Assembly (NCBI GenBank): GCA_010279815.1
Contig: QEOQ01000312.1
Coordinates: 392,020 to 427,019, forward strand
DNA: 35,000 nt
Direction: 5' to 3'
Source of the DNA: Brachionus plicatilis
Taxonomy: Eukaryota; Rotifera; Eurotatoria; Ploima; Brachionidae
In this document: piece after piece, positions 1 to 9,510 of the stretch
How the letters are laid out: every line of letters begins with the position of its first letter
How positions within the stretch are numbered: the first letter of the stretch is position 1
The notes under the pieces: generated by a model
Told to the model about the DNA's origin: nothing
The model's input: only the letters and a program-made list of their open reading frames with translations
Databases searched by the model: none
Program-made: the position numbers and the translations under genes

Positions 1-320
1 TTAAACCAGAAGAGACAAAATCCGAGCTAAACGGACCGATTTTGAAAGATGAGACAAGCTTTATCAATTTAAAACTCTTTAATTTGGAAAAAAATGTATT
101 TTTTCATTTATTTTAATTGAATTTTTTTAAGTTTTCTTTTAAGGTAAATGAAATATTATTGAATCAGCAAAATATTATCAAGACTCAGTCTCTTTTAATC
201 AAACTTTTTTACATAATATTATTATTAAATATGATTTTTATTGTGCTGCATTCTAATTATTTTAGTCAGTATTTTGAACCATTTTTCGATGCAATATTAT
301 TTGGATCGAATAAACATTAG
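1..320 (+). CDS. 3' end of an unidentified coiled-coil protein with a C-terminal membrane helix (partial)
   Basis: Two exons can be joined: 3..95 (the 5' part lies outside the window) and 144..320, with a 48-bp intron (donor GTATTT, acceptor CTTTTAAG) in phase 0. The first exon reads K-P-E-E-T-K-S-E and ends in L-F-N-L-E-K-N. The second reads V-N-E-I-L-L-N-Q-Q-N-I-I-K and enters a hydrophobic stretch (LFYIILLLNMIFIVL) about 35 residues before the stop. This resembles a tail-anchored protein with a short amphipathic or coiled-coil stretch before the anchor. I do not recognise the family. AATAAA overlaps the last codons (309-314), so the 3' UTR may be very short. The first exon is open throughout and the join keeps frame, which supports a real gene. 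A chance ORF in this AT-rich background is the alternative. Confidence 0.5.
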
Positions 321-865
321 ACGTTCTAAAATCAAATATAAATGTTTCCTAATTTTTTTCCACATTTATTTTTGATGTTTTACAATTTTACGATGTTTCA
401 AAATAGAAATATATTTTGATTGTTTGAAATGTTTTTTTATTTATATTTTAAAATTTAAAAATAAAAATTTTAATAATTTCTCAATTCTTGTATTTATTTT
501 ATAATTATTTAGAATAAATAAAAATCTAGATGACTAGATAATCGCAAAAGAACAATAAGGCTAATAACTATGAAGCGGATTTGATGAATAATCCACTCAT
601 ATTTATAAGTATGAATTTACCATATTCCGTCAAAAATTAATGGTGAATTATAGGATATTTTTGATAAATTTTGTGAAAATAATTTAAATATAATAATTAA
701 TTAATAAAATATTTTTATTAATTTCAGATAAAAGAAGTAAAGAAAATGAGAAGACTACATTACATTACAGACTTGTTTTTAAAGTCAAAAGTTTTGGTCG
801 AAGTCATTTCTTGACTTAAAAAAAGACTTGTGACTAAAATCAATGCTGATAAATAAGTTATAATC

Positions 866-910
866 CTTTTTTTACTTTTTTTACTTTTTTTACTTTTTTT
901 ACTTTTTTTT
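866..910. repeat. Short tandem repeat of ACTTTTTT units
   Basis: About five consecutive 8-9 bp units of ACTTTTTT(T). Simple-sequence repeat in spacer DNA. Confidence 0.8.
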
Positions 911-1318
911 GTTGATATTTTATACATCCGAAAAAAAAGAACGCTTAAAGAACGCTCAAAGAGCGGCGTTCTTCCAAGTCCCAACATTTCAAAGTGAGTC
1001 TAAAAATTAATTAAATAAAATTAAACAGAAACAAAAACAGGGTCAAAAAAATTTAGTACTAATGATACTAAAGTGTTAAAAAATAAAAAAAAAGTTATTT
1101 GAAAATATTTTATTTCAATCATTTAGATTAATTATAGAATTGAAACGAATTTAATTAAAATGCAAGCTTGTAAAATTTCAAGAAGCTTGGAACAAAGCTA
1201 ATACCAATTATTTGAAAAAAATGAACCTTAAGATTAAAAAATTAAAGAAGTTGAAGTTTTTCAAAATCTAAAGTAATCAAATAATTCAACAAATTCAGCA
1301 AAACTTCTGTTTATCGTT

Positions 1319-1341
1319 CGCTATTTATTTATTTATTTATT
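1319..1341. repeat. TTTA microsatellite
   Basis: Five or so perfect TTTA units, followed by a small palindrome (CTCCTTTAAGGAG). Confidence 0.75.
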
Positions 1342-2172
1342 GAATTGAATTAACCTCCTTTAAGGAGAAGTAAAAATAAAAATAAAATTTTTTTTTTTGT
1401 GTTTTTGTGTTTTTTTAAAAAATAAAAAATTATTACCAAAAAATAAAATTACAAAAATAAAAAGGGAACATTAGTTCGAAAATAGAAAAAGGCATGAAAG
1501 TTAGAAAGCAAGATAATTTGGACCAAAATTCATGAATTTCTTTTATTTTGAATTAGCTCATTTAGGAGAGTTCTGTAATGTTTTAATTTTAAATTGCAAA
1601 GACATAACCAAATTGAATCAGATAAACCATCATTACAAATCAGATGAATCTTAAGATTTTCTTTAAGTTGGTTTATATTTAATGTAATCTTTGAGGTTTC
1701 AATTTTAAAGTACTTGGAAATAAGTACCAAGTCAGAGGAAAAAGATTTATTAGAGGGGGAGTCATTTAGCATATATTACATCAATAAAGGTTAGTTTTGA
1801 AAATAAATAAAGTTCATCAAAATTGAATACTTTCAGTACTTTTAAGACTCGTGACATGTGACAATAGGCTTTTAAACTATCGTTCGCTATATATCATAGA
1901 AAATGAAATATCAAAGATCTGGATCGCAATTTCACCACGAGAATTTTTTTTATATAAAAGGCACTTAGTATTTTACCTGACTTAGAATCATTTCATTATG
2001 CAAAAATAGTACGGAATTATATGTTGGAAAAATTGAGATCTTTTTTCAGTAAATTAAGCAAATATATCAGACCAATTTTTGAAAATTTTAAAACTAAACT
2101 TATAAGGGTAATACTAAATGTAATTTGAAAACAAAATTAGCATTTTACTTTGAAATTTCTATTGATTTGAAT

Positions 2173-2417
2173 CAGAGTTGTTTAAAAGTCACAAGTCTCA
2201 AGTCAAGTCAACTAATATTTTTTTTTAGTCCAGGCTTAAAAAAAGTAGTTTAACTACTTGGAACGGCAAAAAAATCATGTGGCTGTGATCATGACTGCAT
2301 GGAACGGTTAAAAAAATTTAAAAAATGAATTTTAAAGTTCAAGCTCAGACTTTAAAAAATAAAAAACAATTTTTAATCCGGACTTGGGCTTTAATTTGGA
2401 ACTTTTAAACAACTCTG
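2173..2417. mobile_element. hAT-like MITE, copy A, with perfect 8-bp target duplication
   Basis: The 245-bp element begins CAGAGTTGTTTAAAAGTC and ends with its inverted copy ...CTTTTAAACAACTCTG. It is flanked on both sides by ATTTGAAT (2165-2172 and 2418-2425), a perfect 8-bp target-site duplication. An 8-bp duplication with CAGAG-type ends is the signature of hAT-superfamily non-autonomous elements. The interior carries GGAACGGCAAAAAA-type motifs that recur in the other copies. No coding sequence. It lies about 210 bp upstream of the COG3 start, in the likely promoter. Confidence 0.9.
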
Positions 2418-2627
2418 ATTTGAATAGTATTTGATCCATGAGGAACACTTTGTAAGTGAGTTTTTTTTTTGCTATTTTGAAAGTTTGTTAACAATTATTT
2501 GTCATCAAAATTTATAAAATTATTTATTAAAAACTAAAAATTAAAAATTCTGAACATTTACAAAAAAATATTTGACTAAAAACTTACAACAAAATATTTT
2601 TTGGTGTAAAAAAAAATAAAAATCTAA

Positions 2628-5600
2628 ATGGATCAAGAAGCAGTTGTCAAAGAAAATTTGTCGAAATGGGACGAATTGTGTCCTTTAAATGAAGAACAAC
2701 TCAAGAGTATTATTTTGCTTTCTCAATTGAACCAGTTTCAATTAGATATCGAACAAATAACTGACGATTTTGATTCAAGAGCAAATAATTTGACGGATGA
2801 AACAAAGAATTCAGACAATTCAATTCATCAGGAGATCAATGAGCTTCTATATAATTTTGACGTGAATGATATCGAAGATGCTCGAATCGAAAAATACGTA
2901 AATAATTTGAGCAAAAATTCGAAAAAATGCTCAATAATTAGCGATTCATTAGATCAAGCATTGGAACACTTAAATAAACTAACAAATAATTATTCGAAAG
3001 TTTCACAGAAAACAAAATCATTACATATAGCTTGTGAACAGCTTTTAAATGATCAGGTTTGCTCATATTAATATTTTTTTTGTTCCTGAGTTACTTGTTC
3101 ATTTGTTAATACGGAATTTTGTTAAAATTTAGACAAAGCTATCCAACGCTTCATATCTACTCAATAGTCGATTGTCCTATTTCACTGACATGGAAATTTT
3201 TATGCAGGTATATTTTTTTGCTAGTAAAAGCTAAAATTATTTTTAAATATTTTCCAAAAACAGAAACTAAATTCACCAATAATAGAAAATAATTGTGAAT
3301 ACATTATACCAATGTTGACCAGAATTGATGAGTCAATTGCCTATTTAGAAGCAAATGTAAGACAGAAAAATTGGTTGCACCAAAAGCGCGGAAAGCGTAA
3401 TTTTTTTGCAGAATTCCCCAACTTTTTTTTCATTGTAAACAAAAAATATTTCCGCAAAATTAGCAAACTTGTGCAAAAGTCAGAAAAAAAGTCATTTTGA
3501 AGTATTTTGAAATTTTGAAGTCAAGTCACTTGATCTTACTTGAATTTAAAAAAAAAAGTCTTTTGACTCGACTTAAATTTTTTTTATCAGTAAAAAAAAT
3601 CATTTCAAAGACTGAAATATAAATGGCCGCCTCAATTACTACATGGAACGGCAAAAAATCCATGTGGCCGCCTTAATTACTACGTGGAACGGTATAAAAT
3701 TCATGTGGCCGCCTTAATTACTACATAGAACGGCAAAAAATTCAGTCAAATCCAGAGTTGTTTAAAAGTCACAAATCTCAAGTCAAGTCCAAGTCCGGAC
3801 TTTTTTTTTTTAATTTTCATTCAAAAGTCCAAGTCTAGGGTCTAAAATTTTGAATACTGAAGAAGTAATTTATGCTAAAATTGCAGCAAAATTCTGATAT
3901 ATGGCAAATCTATTGCATTAGACAACCCAAGAGTATAAAAATTTTTTGATATGAAGCCTGATCTAGCAAATTTAAAAAAAAAATCCTGGACTTTGACTTT
4001 TTTTGGGACTTTTAAACAACTCTGGTCAAATCTAGTGACTTGACTTTGACTCAATGACTTTTAAACAACTCTGAAAATTAGATATCTAAAAAACGTAATT
4101 TCCGACTGTTAGTAATTTTTTTGTTTTTTTGCGGAAAATTATTGAGGAAATTTCAAAAATGCGGAAAACTCGTAGTTTTCTTGCTATATAGGAAACATTT
4201 ATTAGAAAAAAAAAACACAATTTAAAAACTAAATTGTTAAATTTACTGATCGATTAAACAATCAAAGCCATAATTTGATTTTACCTTCTCACCTTGGCAC
4301 ATTTAAAATGGTACCAAAACTGTCATGAGTCACATTCAATACACTTTTTTAAACAAAAGTTTTTTCAATTGGATTAGTGGACTTTATTAGCTTTTTTCAC
4401 AAATGGTTTGAACCTCATTCCACACATTAATTTCCAAAATTTCCCTAAGGTTTTCATTCTCAAAATCTTTCGAAAAAATTTTGTTTAATTGCGCTTACTT
4501 TCTATATTTATTTTAATTTTTTTTTATTGTATTTAACAATTTTTATGATATTCTTGCATATGAGGCTTAAAACTAATAAACAATAATAATATACCTTACA
4601 AACAGTTTCAGATTTTGAAATTTTAATGGACGTTTTCTAGTCAACATGATCTCTTTTAAAAAAATCTAAAATTCAATTAAATCACTATCACTGCTTGCTA
4701 GACATATTTTCGGATTTTATCCGGCTTAATTGCATTTGCCACATTGCCACACATTTTGGTATGTAATTTTACAGTAAGAAATTGTACTGTACGTTTTCTT
4801 ACAGTACAAGAGTAACTTTAAATTTCAACAAAAAAAACTAAAAATGACTAAAATGCGGAATTTCCGCTGTATAGGTATCTAATTTTGTGGAAGTGTTTTT
4901 ACTATGAAAAAAAGTTGCGGAATTTGCAAAAAAAATTCCGCGTTTTTAGCACAACCGAATAATTTAATTTAAAAAATTTACTTATATTTTTTGAAAATGA
5001 ATTAATTCAGATGAACCACAAAGAAAGTGCTAGTTACGTTCAAATAGTGCTGCAGGTATTGAGAAAAGCATTAAACATTATCAAAGCTTATACTATTAAT
5101 TCATTGACCAATGTAACTAGCCAAATAACTCAGTCTATCCAAGAGTCGCCAGATCCAGTTATAAAATTTTCAGCTGACAATGCTTACACAATGTTCTATA
5201 GTCGATTTAGAATCAATTCAAGCCGCATAAAGACTCTAATGGAGCAATTGGAGCATCGTGTTGAATTAAACAATCAACGGGACTATGAACAAGCATTGGC
5301 TGATTGTCACCGATGCTACATTCAGCAACGAAAATTATTTATTTATCAATCTGTTGCGAATGCCATCGATGAATTGGTCCATAAATACCAGCGTGATACT
5401 AGTTCATTAGTAAGAAGCAGTTGTTCGTTTATAATTCATTTATGCAATGATGAAACTCAATTATACAAGAATTTTTTCAATAGAACAAGTGTTTTATTTG
5501 AGTAAGTTTTCTATTTAAATTAGAAATTTTTTTGAAAATTTTTTAAAGTTAAACATTTAAGACAATTTTTGGAAGAATTGTGCCTAATTTTGTATGATCG

Positions 5601-8600
5601 TCTCCGGCCGATTATTATACATGTTGTTCACATTGAAACTCTGGCCGAGTTGTGCAGCATTCTCAAGACCGAAATCCTGATGGATAACATGAAGACCAAG
5701 AGCGACAATTTGTCTGCTTTTGAGAGTGTATGTTCTCAGTTGCTTGAAGATGTCCAAGAGCGTTTCGTCTACAGAACTCATATTTACATACGTGAGGAAA
5801 TATTAAATTACAATTGTTCACCTGGCGATATTTCCTATCCGGAAAAGCTTGAAACAATGCAACAAATTTCCGAAAAACTGCGAGCTAGTCAATCGGCCAG
5901 TGAATCAGACAGTTCTTTGTCTGACTCAAAAATGAGTCGCTTGAGTGCACAAGATCAACATGGAATGTGGTATCCAACGTTGCGTAGAACTCTAATTTGT
6001 CTTTCCAAATTATACAGATGCTTGGATGTAAGAACACATTTAATGCTCACACTTCAAATTTAAATTATTTTATAAACTTTTTTTTAGAGAAAAATTTTCG
6101 AAGGTCTAGCTCAAGAAACACTGTCCATGTGTATTCAATCGCTGATTAAAGCAGCTGAATTGATACAAAAAAACAAGACTAAAAGTGATAGTGAACTTTT
6201 CCTAATAAAACACCTACTCATTCTTCGAGAACAAATATCTCCATTTAGCAATGAATTTAGCGTGGCTGAAGTTCAGCTAGATTTTAGCAAAATTAGAGAT
6301 GCAGCCTTTTCATTAATGCACAAAAGAAATGGTTTTTTTAGATTGAATAGAGACAATGCTTTTTTGGACTTTCTACTTAATGTAACATATACTTCTTCTA
6401 AGACAAACAGTGCCTCTGTAAAAGGTCCAGAATTAGCTAAATTACGTGATTTTACGTAATTTTTCATTATTTTTAGCAGAGTTGTTTTAAAGTCCCAAAT
6501 TAAAGTCCAAGTCATTTAAAACTTTTAGATTTAAAAAAAAAGGTCAGAGCCAAAGACTTTTAATCTTTTTTAATCGAAAGAAAAAATTAAAAAAAAACGA
6601 ACAACATGAGTTTTTTACTGTTCCAGGTAGTTATAGTGGCGAACTCGTTTAACTCTAAGTCACTAAAAAAAGCCCAGCTTGAACTTGACTTAAGACTTGT
6701 GATTTTTAAAAAACTATGATTTTTGGCTAGCTTATGTTTTCTTCCGTCAATTTAAGTCGACAAGAACATTTAAATATAGAGTATATAAAAATTTTTTTTT
6801 AAGAAAAATTTAATTTTATTAGAAATTACAAAAAAAAATATTTAATTTATAGTGCTGCTACGATACATGGGTCTGAAGTAAAATTACGTAATTATACGTT
6901 AATTTACGTAACATATCAAAAATTTACGTAATTTACCGTATTTTAAGTAAAAAGTGGTTAAACCTACAATGGCCACCAAAAGATCATTTTTTACACGAAA
7001 TTTCCAAAAAAATATGAAAAAAAAATTGATTACACCTTTCAAAAATAATTAACCATAGAACTATTTTTAAAGGTAAAAAAACGTAAATCAACGTAAAAAA
7101 AGTGAAAGTTTTTTTATTAATTTTATTTCAATTTATAACAAAATAAATTCTTTGAATTAAAAATTTTACATCATTAATAGTTTCATCAACTGTCTCAGTT
7201 TATAAATAACTTTTTTCAAAATTACTTCCGTGAAAAATTAAGTTTTTAAAAATAATTTATTGCTGGCTTAAGCTTAGTTCTAGAGCTCTTCTAGATTTCT
7301 TTAGCAAGGTTAGAACTTGGACGAAAAATTCCTTTGCTTTTACACCTTTTACGTCACGTACTTTTTACATTTAATATATTTTGGTCAATTAGCTTTATAA
7401 TAAGCGAATGTTTTTATTGATTTGAAAATAACTGTTTTTTTACGTTTTTTTACCTAAAAAACACTTTTAAACGTAATTTTACGTAAAATTTGGTAAAGAA
7501 TTTTTTGATGCTTTGAAAAGTCCAATTATTTTTTTTTTCATATTTTTTTGGAAATTTCTTGTAAAAAACGTAAAAAATGATTTTTTTGTGGCCCTTTTTG
7601 ATTTTACCACTTTAACGTAAAACAAGGTAAAATTACATAAATTTTGGAAGTTTTAAGTAAATTAACGTAAAATCACTGTATGAGTTATACGATCTAAAGG
7701 CAAATAAGTTTAAAAAAACTTTATTTTAAATTCTTTTCTAAAATTTTTAATTCGACTAAAAAGTTCTGACTAATTTGGATAAATATAACTTTTTAATGGA
7801 GGCTACGCCGCTTGCTTTCAGTAAAATCGTTCTAAAATGCCGCCAAAAAACTGAGGTTTCTGGTCTAAAAAATTTTAAAAAATTGGCTTCTTTAAATTAG
7901 GCTTTCGAAAATTTTGAATTAATTTAATCTTACCTTCTTTTACTAATTTTACGTAAAATTACACAATTTAAAATTTTTAAAAATTTTGTAATGATTCAGA
8001 GTTTTTTAAAAGGACTAAAAATCAAAAAATTTTTGAGAGACTTACTTTTCGTAACCAGTTTTTCTCACAAAGTATTTAAAATCATGCTTTAGCATCTCAA
8101 TAGAAAAAAAAACTCTAATTAGTTTTTATTAATACTCCAATAAATATTTATTAATTAAAAAAAATCATCAAAATTTATTTTTTATAATTTTTTAAAAAAA
8201 TTTTGATTTTGAGTCTATTTAAAAAACTAAAAATTATACTTTGATGGGTTATACTTTTCGTCACAAAATTTTACCAAAAATTGTGTAATTTTGCGTAATA
8301 CTAAGTAAAATATGTTGAAATTTTTTTATTTTTTCATAAAAAAGTTAATTCAAAATTTTCGAAAAGAAGTAAATTTTCAATATTCTGGCCGTAAGCATTT
8401 TGGAATGATTTCTTAAAATCATAAATATTAAAATTAAAAAAGTTACCTTTTTTAATTTTAAGCTTACGTAAGGTAACTAAAAACAGAGTTTTTTAAAAGT
8501 CACAAGTCTCAAGTCAAGTCCAAGTCCGGACTTTTAAAATTTTTTTTTTTAAAAGTCCAAGTCTGGGATGTAAAATTTTGAATACTGAAGAAGAATTTTG

Positions 8601-9335
8601 AAGACATTTATGCTAAAATTGCAAGAAAATTCTGAAATATGGCAAATTAGACAACCCGAGAGTATATAAATATTTTGTTATAAAGCCTGATCTAGCAAAT
8701 TTGAAAAAAAGTCCGCACAAAGACATTTTTTAAATGACTTGGACTTTTTTTCGGACTTTAAAACAACTCTCCCAAAAATAATGAAAAATTGGTAATCTAG
8801 CCAATTCTGGGCCTTTTGTAGAAGCATTGTGTAAAAAAGACTAGTTAATAACTTATTTATTCTAAAGGGTACTTTGGAAGCCAAAGTAAATATGGTTGAT
8901 TCTAAACGAGAGGTGGACAATCATTTGAAAAAAACTTGCGAGTTTTTTATCCAAAATGTTTCTGAAGATTTGTTTGGATCAATCAAGCAATTGATTATAA
9001 AAATTCAAGCTGTAATAAGCATGAACTCGGATGCAAATGCACCAAAGGTCAACTTGAATCAGCAGCCTTTTGCTAAGCCCCAAAAACTTCAGGACATTAT
9101 TGCCGAAAACTACAAGCACATCAAAAAGAAACTACCTGATATAGGCAAAAAAATGTCTCTTTATTTATCGAATACAGAAATTGAGCAAATTATTCTAAAG
9201 CGAGTTAAAAGTAGCTTGCAGCAACTCTACATTGAAATGTCACAAATTATCAAATCAAACTATTCCGACGAAGAGCAACTTATCATTGCTTGTCCAGCGC
9301 CAGAGCAAATAAGTCTTTGGATGACTATTGTTTAA
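2628..9335 (+). CDS. COG3: Conserved oligomeric Golgi complex subunit 3 (COG3), seven exons
   Basis: Coding exons are join(2628..3056, 3133..3207, 3264..3356, 5011..5501, 5562..6027, 6088..6381, 8868..9335), giving 771 residues; human COG3 has 828. All introns are GT-AG and all joins keep frame. COG3 is a lobe A subunit of the COG tether, which captures vesicles for retrograde traffic within the Golgi. Landmarks typical of the family are a coiled-coil N-terminus ending K-T-K-S-L-H-I-A-C-E-Q-L-L, K-L-N-S-P early in exon 3, RLRPIIIHVVHIETLAELC (exon 5), HGMWYPTLRRTL followed by LSKLYRC (end of exon 5), FLIKHLLILREQI (exon 6) and a terminal IIACPAPEQ segment. Small introns are 56-76 bp; introns 3 (1654 bp) and 6 (2486 bp) are filled with transposon sequence. 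The exon 4 to 5 join uses the acceptor at 5560-5561, which restores the family spacing. AATAAA follows at 9356. HIBCH starts 175 bp downstream on the same strand. Confidence 0.95.
3625..3747. repeat. Three 41-bp tandem units (GGCCGCC...GGAACGG)
   Basis: Units begin at 3625, 3666 and 3707 with GGCCGCCTYAATTACTAC and continue into RTRGAACGG and AT-rich filler. The units are almost identical. Their GC content stands out from the surroundings. Related single units occur inside other copies of the MITE (near 2255, 6620 and 13950). Confidence 0.85.
3753..4024. mobile_element. hAT-like MITE, copy B, nested, perfect 8-bp target duplication
   Basis: 272 bp, beginning CAGAGTTGTTTAAAAGTC (3753) and ending GACTTTTAAACAACTCTG (4024). 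The flanks are GTCAAATC on both sides (3745-3752 and 4025-4032), a perfect 8-bp duplication. The duplicated site lies inside copy C of the same family, so this is a self-nested insertion. Confidence 0.92.
6477..6718. mobile_element. hAT-like MITE, copy D, 7 of 8 target duplication
   Basis: Starts CAGAGTTGTTTTAAAGTC at 6477 and ends with a degraded terminus, GATTTTTAAAAAACTATG, at 6718. Flanking octamers are ATTTTTAG (6469-6476) and ATTTTTGG (6719-6726), matching at seven of eight bases. An older copy than A or B. Confidence 0.75.
6866..7684. mobile_element. Diverged foldback element with TACAGTGATTTTACGT-type end
   Basis: The two halves are imperfect inverted copies. The left half has AAGTAAAAAGTGGTTAAACC, then TGGCCACCAAAAGATCATTTT and GAAATTTCCAAAAAAATATG near 6945-7020. 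The right half has the complementary series near 7535-7650, followed by TTAACGTAAAATCACTGTA. The right terminus reads TA-CAGTGATTTTACGT on the complement, reminiscent of Tc1/mariner-type ends with TA flanks. It is rich in ACGTAA. No ORF. Confidence 0.55.
7888..8375. mobile_element. Second diverged foldback element in COG3 intron 6
   Basis: The left arm includes TTCGAAAATTTTGAATTAA (near 7904) and TTACGTAAAATTACACAATTT (near 7948). The right arm carries the complements in reverse order (AATTGTGTAATTTTGCGTAA near 8279, TTAATTCAAAATTTTCGAAA near 8345). Boundaries are approximate. Confidence 0.5.
8484..8771. mobile_element. hAT-like MITE, copy E
   Basis: Begins CAGAGTTTTTTAAAAGTCAC at 8484, continues with CAAGTCTCAAGTCAAGTCCAA, and ends ...GGACTTTAAAACAACTCT at about 8770. 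The interior matches copy B closely (both contain TGAATACTGAAGAAG and a TAAAGCCTGATCTAGCAAAT-like segment). The flanking octamers do not match cleanly, so the target duplication has decayed or the ends are slightly different. Confidence 0.8.
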
Positions 9336-9355
9336 TAGCTTTTCATTCTTATTAA

Positions 9356-9361
9356 AATAAA
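9356..9361 (+). terminator. Poly(A) signal of COG3
   Basis: AATAAA 21 bp after the COG3 stop codon. This implies a very short 3' UTR and a gap of about 150 bp to the HIBCH start. Confidence 0.6.
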
Positions 9362-9469
9362 TTGAAAACAATTTTTAAATCATCAATTTAGAAAAATTAA
9401 ATTTGTTTATTTAAATTCAAATAAAAAGTTTGTCAAGTACAGATTAAACTGTACAAACACTGGTTTTAT

Positions 9470-9510
9470 TTACTCTTTTTTTTTTCTAAAATCATTTAAA
9501 TCAAATAGAA
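9470..9510 (+). promoter_or_regulatory. Possible trans-splice acceptor before HIBCH
   Basis: A T-rich tract (about 9475-9487) is followed by AAATCAAATAG, with the AG at 9507-9508 only two bases before the ATG at 9511. No upstream exon is needed, so this could be a spliced-leader acceptor, or simply an AT-rich leader. Confidence 0.35.

Larger units (their letters stand above)
321..2172. other. Intergenic spacer without a recognised gene
   Basis: AT-rich spacer. It holds an octamer-like simple repeat (about 866-910, units of ACTTTTTT), a TTTA microsatellite (about 1319-1341) and a fragment resembling the hAT-like MITE near 769-850 (CAGACTTGTTTTTAAAGTC). Two copies of ATCGTTCGCTAT lie near 1313 and 1877. 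No coding signal is convincing; the 80-codon minus-strand ORF at 1530-1772 has no recognisable motif. Confidence 0.6.
3482..4073. mobile_element. hAT-like MITE, copy C, degraded and split by copy B
   Basis: The right end is a clear inverted terminus, GACTTTTAAACAACTCTG, ending at 4073. The left end is degraded; AAGTCAAGTCACTTG-type subterminal sequence starts near 3520. It contains the 41-bp tandem repeat at 3625-3747 and is interrupted by copy B. The left boundary is a guess. Confidence 0.55.
3371..4958. mobile_element. Foldback element filling COG3 intron 3
   Basis: The outer parts of the intron are inverted copies of each other. The left arm (about 3371-3440) begins GGTTGCACCAAAAGCGCGG, and the right arm (about 4880-4958) ends CCGCGTTTTTAGCACAACC. 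Further GCGGAA-rich blocks lie inside near 4129-4170 and 4855-4870. Removing the element would leave an intron of roughly 60-70 bp, the usual size in this gene. Two hAT-like MITEs are nested within it. No transposase gene is seen, so it is non-autonomous. The ends are approximate and no target duplication is certain. Confidence 0.65.
6382..8867 (+). other. COG3 intron 6, 2486 bp, composed largely of transposon sequence
   Basis: Donor GTAACA at 6382 and acceptor TTCTAAAG ending at 8867. The join gives ...F-L-L-N/G-T-L-E-A..., matching the COG3 family. The intron holds MITE copies D and E, two foldback elements (about 6866-7684 and 7888-8375) and a piece of MITE terminus near 7998. No coding exon is seen in it. 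Confidence 0.85.

Noticed and set aside
1530..1772. 80-codon minus-strand ORF in the first spacer.
   Set aside because: No recognisable domain, no neighbouring exon signals; treated as chance.
4750..4810. Small inverted motif GTACTGTA...TACAGTAC that could be a separate MITE.
   Set aside because: Only about 8-bp arms and no target duplication; it may be part of the enclosing foldback element.
6382..6459. COG3 exon 6 reading on to the in-frame stop at 6459.
   Set aside because: The join at 6381/8868 restores the family sequence, while the read-through residues have no match to COG3.
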